From Methanoregula sp. (lineage in GTDB: Archaea; Halobacteriota; Methanomicrobia; Methanomicrobiales; Methanospirillaceae), in assembly GCA_003154335.1 (NCBI GenBank), contig PMDE01000092.1, forward strand, positions 1-13,570: 13,570 nucleotides of DNA. Reading direction: 5' to 3'. A program made the translations under genes and the position numbers. The number at the start of each line of letters is the position of its first letter. The stretch's first letter is position 1. The notes under the pieces were generated by a model. It had not been told where the DNA came from. It did not search any database and was given only the letters and a program-made list of their open reading frames with translations. Below are positions 7,175 to 13,483 of this stretch, piece after piece.

Positions 7175-8266
7175 TCATCGCTGTAAGCGCGCCGGATTAT
7201 CCTTTTCTATCATTTGCCGTGTTCTGCCCGTGATATACATTCTTGTCTTTTTAAGACCAGCAACAGACGATGATCCTGTCAGGAACATCGCTGCTACCAG
7301 TTCACGGTGAATCACTTCGATTGTGCGGTCAAGCGCCTCATCACTTTCCATTGCCGGTTTCAGGAGGGGTAATGCCATCCCGCAGAGGTTTGCACCGAGT
7401 GCGAGCCCTTTTGCTATATCAAGCCCGGTCCTGACGCCTCCTGATGCGATAACCGGCCCGCCGGAGGCGAGCACCTCCGCCAGGCTTACAACGGTAGGAA
7501 TTCCCCATTCAATAAAACTCTCACCGAGAGTTTTCAGATTTTTGTCCTGAATTTTCCTGCTTTCACCTGCACGGACACTCTCGACAGCAGACCAGGAGGT
7601 CCCCCCCCAGCCACCAATATCAATGGCGCTGACACCGGCCCCCCAGCATTGTCTCGCTGTTAAAGCGGAAATTCCACAACCGGTCTCTTTAACAATGACC
7701 GGGGTCCGGAACCCACTGCAGAGTTCCCCTATGGCTGCAAGACAACCGCAGGCATTATGATCTCCCTCAGGCTGAATGGCCTCCTGCAGAAAATTCAGGT
7801 GTATCGCGATGGCATTCGCACCGATCATCTCAACTGCCCGTTCAGCCCACTCAATCCCATGGTCACGCAACTGGACCGCTCCAAGATTTGCTATCAGGTA
7901 CGCATGAGGAGCCTCGTCACGAACGGCACGGAATGTCTCCTCAAGTGAGGGGTTTTCAAGCGCCGCTCGTTGGGAGCCTATGCCCATTCCAATCCCAAAG
8001 CGTTCAGCTGCCCGGGCAAGCCGGACATTCACTTCCTTTGTCCCGGGGTGACCACCAGTCATTGCCGAGATGAAGAGGGGCGAAGAGAACCGGTGATTCA
8101 GGAAACTGGCAGTAAGGTTGATCGTGCTCATGTCGCACTCGGGTAAAGCATTATGTACAAATCTGATATCCTTAAACCCGGGATCACCACTTTCAACGTC
8201 ATTTTCTGCACAAATTCTCAGGTGGTCGAGTTTTCGCGACGATGTGAACCTTTTTTTATCTGTCAT
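7175..8266 (-). CDS. fni: Type 2 isopentenyl-diphosphate isomerase
   Basis: FMN-dependent enzyme that interconverts IPP and DMAPP, giving the allylic starter for prenyl chain synthesis; cytoplasmic, needs Mg2+ and reduced FMN. Counting from the chosen ATG it has 363 residues, normal for the family. Conserved features: RKLDH (11-15), GGH (71-73) and GIGSQRAALENP (95-106) for flavin, HLNFLQEAIQPEGD (156-169) with the catalytic Gln at Q165 and a metal-ligand Glu at E167, KETGCGIS (193-200), IDIGGWGGTSW (216-226), and SGGVRTGLDIAKGLALGA (275-292) for the FMN phosphate. The open frame continues upstream to 8392, but that part overlaps the IPK gene and does not resemble the family; ATG 8266 has a G-rich site in the last codons of IPK. 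It is 7 nt after the IPK stop. Bacterial-type IDI-1 is excluded by sequence. Confidence 0.95.
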   Translation of the reverse strand: MTDKKRFTSSRKLDHLRICAENDVESGDPGFKDIRFVHNALPECDMSTINLTASFLNHRFSSPLFISAMTGGHPGTKEVNVRLARAAERFGIGMGIGSQRAALENPSLEETFRAVRDEAPHAYLIANLGAVQLRDHGIEWAERAVEMIGANAIAIHLNFLQEAIQPEGDHNACGCLAAIGELCSGFRTPVIVKETGCGISALTARQCWGAGVSAIDIGGWGGTSWSAVESVRAGESRKIQDKNLKTLGESFIEWGIPTVVSLAEVLASGGPVIASGGVRTGLDIAKGLALGANLCGMALPLLKPAMESDEALDRTIEVIHRELVAAMFLTGSSSVAGLKKTRMYITGRTRQMIEKDNPARLQR

Positions 8267-8273
8267 ACGAAAA

Positions 8274-9032
8274 TTATCCCCCCCTGACTTTAGTCCCGCC
8301 ATGGTCGGATCCTGAAAGAAAATCACCAATCCGAAGAACATGAAATATATCCGACCCGATACCTGCATCTGCAAGACCAAGCAGTTCGTCAATCTTCCCT
8401 CTCATTCCACCGGTGACATCGGTATGCATCGAGTTACCGATCTGGAGTGATGGTGCAGTTTTTTGTGAAATTTCTGGCACCACATGTCCTCCATCCAGTA
8501 CTCCCGGTACATCGGTGGCGAGCCCCACGCGGTTGATCTTCAGTGCAACAGCAAGATACCGGACGAGCTGATCGCCTGATACGATACAGGCCCCCCGGGA
8601 AAGGTCCATCACCACATCGCCGTGGATCACAGGGACCATGCCAAGCATAAGCATCTTTTCCAGATGGCGGTATTCAAATCCGATGAGCCTGCCATTTTCG
8701 GCCACCGCTGTATGAAGCGGATGAATCCCGGCAGCTGGTATCCCTTTTTTCCGGAATGCTTCAACAACTGCGTCGTTTAAGCCGCTCACCGCATGGTGAG
8801 TAACATAGATCCCATCGGTTTTTCCGGCAACAGCTCCGTTATCAAGATGGTAGCGTTTTGCCTCCGGATGCCCGCATGAACCCGCCCCGTGAATAATAAC
8901 CAACCCTTTTCCCGCGGCAGTCCGCTTGATCTCTGACGAAACAAAGGAAAGCTGATCAAAGTTGATGGCACAGTCAGTTTTCTTATCAGTGATTACACTG
9001 CCGCCCAGCTTTAAAATGATACGTTCAGACAT
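8274..9032 (-). CDS. ipk: Isopentenyl phosphate kinase
   Basis: Phosphorylates isopentenyl phosphate to IPP with ATP, the last step of the archaeal mevalonate route. The protein is 252 residues from ATG 9032 and belongs to the amino-acid kinase superfamily. Visible features: LKLGGSVIT (7-15) with the nucleotide-binding Lys, IIHGAGSCGH (46-55), where the terminal His corresponds to the IPK-specific catalytic His, HGDVVMD (137-143), SGDQL (152-156), LATDVPGVLDGG (171-182), and TDVTGGMRGKI (204-214) for nucleotide. The His and HGxGSxGH pattern distinguish it from glutamate-5-kinase and uridylate kinase. The longer open frame to 9113 would overlap mevalonate kinase deeply and is rejected; the chosen ATG overlaps the mevalonate kinase stop by 8 nt with an AAGGA site upstream. 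The context between mevalonate kinase and IPP isomerase agrees with the role. Confidence 0.95.
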   Translation of the reverse strand: MSERIILKLGGSVITDKKTDCAINFDQLSFVSSEIKRTAAGKGLVIIHGAGSCGHPEAKRYHLDNGAVAGKTDGIYVTHHAVSGLNDAVVEAFRKKGIPAAGIHPLHTAVAENGRLIGFEYRHLEKMLMLGMVPVIHGDVVMDLSRGACIVSGDQLVRYLAVALKINRVGLATDVPGVLDGGHVVPEISQKTAPSLQIGNSMHTDVTGGMRGKIDELLGLADAGIGSDIFHVLRIGDFLSGSDHGGTKVRGG

Positions 9033-9894
9033 TTTTTTCCTTCCTTGCGCCGTCAGTATCCATACCGGTGATAATCGCACGCCCTTCGCATGCTTCAATG
9101 GCTGTGGCGACACGGTACTTCAGCTGCTTGGGACAGAGAGCGACCATGCATCCTCCTCCGCCGGCCCCGGTAATTTTGGCGCCGAACGCTCCTGCTGCAC
9201 GGGATGCGAGTACGATCCTTGAGAGTTGCGGATGACCTACCCCCAGTGCTTCGAGGAGGGCATGGTTCATGTTCATGTACCACCCGAGCTCTTTTGGATT
9301 GTTGAGATGGTGGATTGCTCTCATACTCAGTCCTTCGATAGCATCGAGAATCGGGTCTATGATTTCAGGATATTTCTTTTTTTGTTCTCCCACCAGCTCT
9401 ACCATCTTTGAAGTGTTGTGCGACACAAGTGAATCCCCTATGACAAGTTGCAAATTCTGCGGGGGAAGTCTCCTGCGGGATCCTCCGGAGATAAACACAA
9501 TTCCGCCATACATGGAAACGGTTGTATCAGTGGGGCTGGCCCGCCCCTTCTGGACCTTTTTTTCTATTTCAAATGCAATATCAGCGATATCTTCACGGGA
9601 TTTATGAAGGGAAAATTCATCATTGATCGCGGAGAGTGTTGCAACTGTGACTGCGGCGGATGATCCCAGACCCGATGAGCTCGGGATCTGCGAATTGATA
9701 TAAACACTGCCCAATACACCCATTGCTTCGAAACATCCGTCGATGTAGGGAGACTTTGCCCGCTGGGGACGTTTTGTGTTTCTGACGGTGACAAAGACCC
9801 GGGGTTTTATTGCCATCGCTATGCCAGGCTTTCCATATACCACTGCATGTTCACCGAACAAAAATACCTTGCCCGGCGCACTCCAGGTTGCCAA
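9025..9894 (-). CDS. mvk: Mevalonate kinase (GHMP family), TTG start
   Basis: Transfers phosphate from ATP to mevalonate to give 5-phosphomevalonate. It has 289 residues, typical of the compact archaeal enzyme. GHMP motif 1 APGKVFLFGEHAVVYG (6-21), motif 2 PSSSGLGSSA (71-80), the catalytic Asp region SPTDTTVS (120-127, D123), and motif 3 ITGAGGGGC (241-249) are all intact, with MATWSAPGK as the expected archaeal N-terminus. The initiator is TTG at 9894-9892, immediately after the TAG of the MEMO gene, with no in-frame ATG before motif 1. GGTGAT, complementary to the 16S anti-SD, lies 4 nt before it inside the last codons of the MEMO gene. It overlaps IPK by 8 nt. A diphosphomevalonate decarboxylase is unlikely given the motif 1 sequence. 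Confidence 0.95.
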   Translation of the reverse strand: MATWSAPGKVFLFGEHAVVYGKPGIAMAIKPRVFVTVRNTKRPQRAKSPYIDGCFEAMGVLGSVYINSQIPSSSGLGSSAAVTVATLSAINDEFSLHKSREDIADIAFEIEKKVQKGRASPTDTTVSMYGGIVFISGGSRRRLPPQNLQLVIGDSLVSHNTSKMVELVGEQKKKYPEIIDPILDAIEGLSMRAIHHLNNPKELGWYMNMNHALLEALGVGHPQLSRIVLASRAAGAFGAKITGAGGGGCMVALCPKQLKYRVATAIEACEGRAIITGMDTDGARKEKNV

Positions 9895-10683
9895 CTACAT
9901 CACCGAAATGGCTGCATAACCCACGACCTCACGGTAATCTCCTGTCACCTCACCACTGGTCGCATACTGTATAAGTTCCGCCTTCTTTGCCCCACGTTGT
10001 CTGCAGGCTGTTACCATGGCGGCAATCGGCCCGTACCCGCAGGCAGATACACCCCGCTCCTCAACCCGATGATAAAATCCCGGTATATTTAATGAAATCA
10101 GAGACTCAATGGCATAGAGATCATCTTTTTTTGCCTTTTCTTCTGGCACGTAGTGGGAAAAATCACTGGACGCGACAATCCTGATATCACGGTTTGTCTG
10201 TTTGATCGCATTGCCGATCTTCTCCGCCAACAGCATGGCACTCGGATAGTCCTGCTGCCCCATCATCACCGGTGCAATTCGCGCCCGGGGAAAGCGGTAC
10301 TTTATAAAAGGCATCTGGACTTCAAGCGAGTGTTCGTCACGGTGTGAGAACTCGTCGGTTTCAATATCGAGCAATTCAACGAACTCAACATCATTGTCTA
10401 CTATGCCGAGGGGTGTTTCCCACGGTACCTTCGAAACACAGTTGATATAACCACGGTGAGACGGCCCTATCACCACAAAAGTGCCCGAAAAACCGGGAAG
10501 GATTGTGGAAAATGCCTGGGCTGCAACCGCCCCTGAGTAAATATATCCTGCATGGGGGGACACAATGCCTAAGGAGTCCCCTCCACCGCGACTCTCTGAG
10601 AAGAACCTCTCCAAAAGCTGTTCGAGGTGGAATGGATCCCTTGGATAAAACATGCCGGCCACTGCGCATGTACGTATCGTCAT
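9895..10683 (-). CDS. MEMO family protein (AmmeMemoRadiSam protein B type)
   Basis: A 262-residue protein of the MEMO family, related in fold to class III extradiol dioxygenases; its molecular job in archaea is not settled. Conserved features: PHAGYIYSG (43-51), GPSHRGY (73-79), EHSLEVQMPF (117-126), SSDFSHY (172-178) and ACGYGP (214-219). H44, H76 and C215 align by eye with the iron-coordinating His, His and Cys of human MEMO1. It is the first gene of the mevalonate block, directly followed by mevalonate kinase with adjoining stop and start codons. In many archaea MEMO genes lie near AMMECR1 or radical SAM genes; neither is in this window. The start has a weak GGTTGAT upstream; the TATA box at 10703-10714 would put the transcript start almost at the ATG. 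The link to isoprenoid synthesis is inferred from position only. Confidence 0.93.
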   Translation of the reverse strand: MTIRTCAVAGMFYPRDPFHLEQLLERFFSESRGGGDSLGIVSPHAGYIYSGAVAAQAFSTILPGFSGTFVVIGPSHRGYINCVSKVPWETPLGIVDNDVEFVELLDIETDEFSHRDEHSLEVQMPFIKYRFPRARIAPVMMGQQDYPSAMLLAEKIGNAIKQTNRDIRIVASSDFSHYVPEEKAKKDDLYAIESLISLNIPGFYHRVEERGVSACGYGPIAAMVTACRQRGAKKAELIQYATSGEVTGDYREVVGYAAISVM

Positions 10684-10700
10684 CGGATCAACCCTCTGGT

Positions 10701-10719
10701 CGTTATATTATATCTAACG
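10701..10719 (-). promoter_or_regulatory. Candidate promoter and dyad before the MEMO-mevalonate operon
   Basis: The minus strand reads CGTTAGATATAATATAACG. The AT-rich middle (about 10704-10713) resembles a TATA box, and the ends CGTTA/TAACG form a 5-bp inverted repeat. TATA-to-start spacing of about 25 nt would place transcription initiation at about 10682, so the MEMO mRNA may be leaderless or nearly so. It lies in the 64-nt gap after rpsB, the largest gap between genes on this strand. Alternatively the region is only a linker read through from rpsB. Confidence 0.42.
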
Positions 10720-10747
10720 ATCGGTATCCGTAAAGGAGACCACAGCG

Positions 10748-11359
10748 TCAGATCTCAATTTCGAAGTCCTCTGAGGTGAGAGCGGTTGATATACCCCGAA
10801 GGCGGAGCATCTCACGGGTGAGCAGGAAATAGATCATAGACAGCGCTTTGCGACCTTTATTGTTTGTGGGTATCACGAGATCCACATACTTTGTCATGTT
10901 GTTGGTATCGCACAGTGCAACAACCGGAATACCACACTGGACAGCTTCATTGATAACCTGGGCATCCCCAATCGGGTCGGTAACAACAACAACCTGCGGC
11001 TCAATATATCCATCAAGAACAGGGTTGGTGAGAAGGCCGGGAATAAACCGGCCCGTTGCTGCCATTGCCCCGATTGTATCAGCAAATTTTTTAGCCGGGA
11101 ACTGCCCGTACTGCCGGGAAGTGACAACGAGGATATTGGGGGCCTCGTACTGGTTTAGAAATTTGGCCGCTGTCTTGATTCGTGAGTCCGTCTCCCGGAT
11201 ATCAAGAATATAGAGCCCATCCCCGCGGACGCGGTAAATGAATTTTTTCATATCCTCGCTCTTCTGCTGTGTACCGATGTGAACACCGGCTGCAAGGTAC
11301 TCCTCGACGGGGATGAGCGGTTCTTTTAATTCAATTTCCATCTCGTTTACAATGGTCAT
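10748..11359 (-). CDS. rpsB: 30S ribosomal protein S2, archaeal/eukaryotic type
   Basis: Structural protein of the small ribosomal subunit, 203 residues, normal for archaeal S2. It has the hallmark VEEYLAAGVHIGTQQ (18-32), followed by DGLYILDIRETDSRIKTAA and TNPVLDGYIEPQVVVVTDP, and IPVVALCDTNN, all typical of the family. The start overlaps the enolase stop as ATGA (11356-11359), with GAGG 8 nt upstream in the end of enolase; an internal ATG at 11341 is a poorer choice. The eno-rpsB order is conserved in euryarchaeal operons. Confidence 0.97.
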   Translation of the reverse strand: MTIVNEMEIELKEPLIPVEEYLAAGVHIGTQQKSEDMKKFIYRVRGDGLYILDIRETDSRIKTAAKFLNQYEAPNILVVTSRQYGQFPAKKFADTIGAMAATGRFIPGLLTNPVLDGYIEPQVVVVTDPIGDAQVINEAVQCGIPVVALCDTNNMTKYVDLVIPTNNKGRKALSMIYFLLTREMLRLRGISTALTSEDFEIEI

Positions 11360-12543
11360 AATTGTTCCTCAATACGTATGAGTTCATTCAGTTTTGCAAT
11401 GCGTTCTCCGCCAACAACACCGCATTTTAAGAAAACGCAGGAGAATGCAGTTGCGAGGTGTGCGATTGTAGTATCCGTTGTTTCACCGGACCTGTGGCTC
11501 ATCACGGTGTCCAGACCATGGGTGTGAGCAAGACGCACCGCTTCAAAGGTGTCTGTCAGTGTTCCGACCTGGTTTGGTTTTATGAGCACGCAGTTTGCAG
11601 CGTCCATCTCGATGCCATGCATGATGCGGTCAACCTGGGTAACAAAGATATCGTCGCCACAGACAAGGCAACGGTCTCCAACCTGGCGGTTAAGCTCCGC
11701 AAACGCATCAAAATCATCTTCGTGGAGGGGATCTTCGACGTATACAAGGTCATAGCTGTCGACCAGCTCGGCAATATATGAAATCTGGTCTTCGGTTGTT
11801 CGTACCTTGCTGCGGTACTTGTATCCTTCAGAATTCCACATCTGGCTTGCTGCAACGTCAATTCCCATATCAACAGAGATATTCATCTCATCCGCAACAA
11901 TTCCGGTTGCCTCGGCAATGAGCTCAAATGCGAGGGCATCATCAATCTGCGGTGCCCATGCACCCTCATCACCCTTACCGCAGGATTTACCGTGTTTTGC
12001 CAGGAGTTCCTTAACGTGCCGATGTACAGCGGCGTTTGCGTGAACAGCCTCTTCTGTGTCCGTTGCATCTCCCGGGACAACAAGGAATTCCTGGATCTCG
12101 GTCGCGTTTGCAGCATGGGCTCCACCACCAATTACATTGCCCAGTGGCAGCGGCATCTCATTCACAAATGCTCCACCAAGATACCGGAAGAGTGCAACTC
12201 CCATCGAAGATGCTGCCGCTTTTGCGTTCGCAAGAGAGAGGGCTACTGCAATATTCGCGCCAATCTCTGCAAAATTTGCCGTGCCGTCAATATCACGGAG
12301 CTGCTCATCAAAACCCTGCTGGTCTGCTGCATCCATCCCGATGAGAACCGGGATAACATTCTGGACCGCATTTTCAACAGCTTCTTTTGGCGGTTTGACT
12401 TTTGCTTCCAGCAATCCCGTACTGGCACCGCTTGGGGCTGCTGACCTGCCAAACCCATTCTGAGTATGGATATCAGCCTCAACCGTTGTATTGCCCCGGC
12501 TGTCCAGGATCGTTCGCAGCTCGATTACCTCAATCGTCGTCAT
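11356..12543 (-). CDS. eno: Enolase (phosphopyruvate hydratase), divergent short form
   Basis: Interconverts 2-phosphoglycerate and phosphoenolpyruvate in the cytoplasm, used mainly for gluconeogenesis in a methanogen. Conserved by eye: SGAST (38-42), H143, QEF (151-153), GDEG (191-194, E193), metal ligands D229, E270 and D297, K322 in LIKPNQVG, SHRSGE (349-354), and K373. Two departures: it has 395 residues instead of about 420-430, mostly because the segment after SGASTG is shortened, and the usual GAEVFH-like segment reads ANAAVH (169-174), so the Glu that helps E211 in yeast enolase appears to be Ala (A171). The GDEGGFAP motif reads GDEGAWAP. The rest of the chain is intact, so it is likely active, but activity should not be assumed. 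It sits 8 nt after rpoK with GAGG before the ATG. Confidence 0.92.
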   Translation of the reverse strand: MTTIEVIELRTILDSRGNTTVEADIHTQNGFGRSAAPSGASTGLLEAKVKPPKEAVENAVQNVIPVLIGMDAADQQGFDEQLRDIDGTANFAEIGANIAVALSLANAKAAASSMGVALFRYLGGAFVNEMPLPLGNVIGGGAHAANATEIQEFLVVPGDATDTEEAVHANAAVHRHVKELLAKHGKSCGKGDEGAWAPQIDDALAFELIAEATGIVADEMNISVDMGIDVAASQMWNSEGYKYRSKVRTTEDQISYIAELVDSYDLVYVEDPLHEDDFDAFAELNRQVGDRCLVCGDDIFVTQVDRIMHGIEMDAANCVLIKPNQVGTLTDTFEAVRLAHTHGLDTVMSHRSGETTDTTIAHLATAFSCVFLKCGVVGGERIAKLNELIRIEEQL

Positions 12544-12551
12544 TGTATCCT

Positions 12552-12725
12552 CTACTTCCTTTTTACGGTAATGGGAATGGTGTTGTTGTTGTATTCTTCA
12601 ATAGCGATCTCAAGCGGATCGATGCGTGTAGTAGTGACAAGTAAGGGAGCACCCATTGATATCTGCAGAGCCCTCGCTCCTATAATCCTCGCCCGTTCAT
12701 ACCGGGTATACGTATGCATCTGCAT
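12552..12725 (-). CDS. rpoK: DNA-directed RNA polymerase subunit K
   Basis: A 57-residue gene coding for the archaeal counterpart of eukaryotic Rpb6 and bacterial omega, which helps assemble and stabilise the polymerase core. The translation reads MQMHTYTRYERARIIGARA at the N-terminus and continues with LQISMGAPLLV, then RIDPLEIAIEEY, ending in PITVKRK. TRYERARIIGARALQISMGAP is the family signature. ATG 12725 has TTGAGGACG about 8 nt before it; a second ATG two codons on (12719) is less well placed. It is 36 nt downstream of the tRNA-Pro gene and 8 nt upstream of eno, in the usual archaeal order rpoN-rpoK-eno-rpsB. Confidence 0.95.
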   Translation of the reverse strand: MQMHTYTRYERARIIGARALQISMGAPLLVTTTRIDPLEIAIEEYNNNTIPITVKRK

Positions 12726-12761
12726 TTTTCGTCCTCAAAATGATGAATCTAACTTTTACTA

Positions 12762-12836
12762 TGGGGTCGCTGAGATTCGAACTCAGGTCACTGCGTCCCG
12801 AACGCAATAGGATGGTCCAGGCTACCCTACGACCCC
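12762..12836 (-). tRNA. tRNA-Pro(CGG)
   Basis: A 75-nt cloverleaf: acceptor stem GGGGTCG/CGACCCC, D stem GGGT/ATCC, anticodon stem TTGCG/CGCAG (with one G-T pair) around the loop TTCGGGA, and T arm CTGAG-TTCGAAT-CTCAG. The anticodon is CGG with G at position 37, as in proline tRNAs, and the discriminator is A. No CCA is encoded, no intron is seen. The gene lies in the same direction between rpoN (16 nt away) and rpoK (36 nt away), so it is probably cut out of the operon transcript by RNase P and tRNase Z unless it has its own promoter inside rpoN. Confidence 0.96.
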
Positions 12837-12852
12837 TCGTTCTTATATCGAT

Positions 12853-13041
12853 CTACTGATACGGATTGAGCTCATCTATGATCTCTTTATGAGTCAGGAG
12901 CATGCGCCGGCAGCAATAACGGGAAATATTGAGATCGTCGAGGATCTTTTTAGGATCCTCGCCTTTATCCCGCCGCTGCTTGAATTCTTCCCACGCTGTT
13001 GAGATTGGTTTCCCACAGGTGAAACATCGAACAGGTATCAC
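12853..13041 (-). CDS. rpoN: DNA-directed RNA polymerase subunit N
   Basis: Small zinc-binding polymerase subunit, counterpart of eukaryotic Rpb10. The 62-residue product from the chosen start begins with IPVRCFTCGKPI and has CFTC (6-9) plus CC (43-44) as the four zinc ligands, with SRYCCRRMLLTH typical of the family. The initiator is GTG at 13041: it gives the standard archaeal N-terminus and is preceded by GAGG (13051-13054) 9 nt away. An alternative in-frame GTG at 13056 has no visible Shine-Dalgarno site. It is 30 nt downstream of rpsI and 16 nt from the tRNA. This is not bacterial sigma-54, which shares the symbol. Confidence 0.95.
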   Translation of the reverse strand: MIPVRCFTCGKPISTAWEEFKQRRDKGEDPKKILDDLNISRYCCRRMLLTHKEIIDELNPYQ

Positions 13042-13071
13042 GATTTTCGGCCTCACATCATATCTTTCATC

Positions 13072-13473
13072 TTAACGATAAGACTTTTGGAATTTCTTAC
13101 GTGCCCCACGACCGTGCGGTTTTTTAGCTTCTTTCTGACGCGAGTCGTTGACAAGAAGCGTCCTGTCATAGGTGAGATAGATATCTTTAATCTGGGGGTC
13201 ATTGTGCCACAGGAGGATTCCCCGGGCAAGTGCAGTTCGAACAGCCTCCGCCTGGCCCATCACACCGCCACCCGCCACATCAATGATAACATCTATTCCG
13301 TGAATCGCATTGGGAACAAGAAGGAGCGGTTCTGAGATCTTCATCCGGGTTACATCACTGCCGTATGTCTCGAGAGGCACGGAGTTGACCCGTATCATTC
13401 CTTTCCCCGCCTTCAGCGTCGCCCTTGCGATTGCCGTCTTTCGTTTTCCACTTGTATTAATGATCTTTGCCAT
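13072..13473 (-). CDS. rpsI: 30S ribosomal protein S9
   Basis: A 133-residue small-subunit protein that contacts tRNA with its basic C-terminal tail. The N-terminus is INTSGKRKTAIARATLK, the middle has DVAGGGVMGQAEAVRTALARG, and the tail DSRQKEAKKPHGRGARKKFQ-KSYR is the archaeal S9 ending. The ATG at 13473 is preceded by AAGGTGG and fits the family; the longer frame to 13521 would run into rpl13. It is 10 nt after the rpl13 stop. Confidence 0.97.
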   Translation of the reverse strand: MAKIINTSGKRKTAIARATLKAGKGMIRVNSVPLETYGSDVTRMKISEPLLLVPNAIHGIDVIIDVAGGGVMGQAEAVRTALARGILLWHNDPQIKDIYLTYDRTLLVNDSRQKEAKKPHGRGARKKFQKSYR

Positions 13474-13483
13474 GGTGACCACC

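Noticed and set aside
8267..8392. N-terminal extension of the IPP isomerase frame
   Set aside because: It overlaps the end of the IPK gene by over 100 nt, and family members begin near the chosen ATG at 8266, which has a good ribosome site.
9033..9113. N-terminal extension of the isopentenyl phosphate kinase frame
   Set aside because: It overlaps mevalonate kinase and precedes the normal start of the amino-acid kinase fold.
12844..12852. TATA-like GATATAAG immediately upstream of tRNA-Pro
   Set aside because: It is only about 8 nt from the tRNA 5' end; archaeal initiation about 25 nt downstream would fall inside the tRNA, so it cannot be the tRNA promoter.
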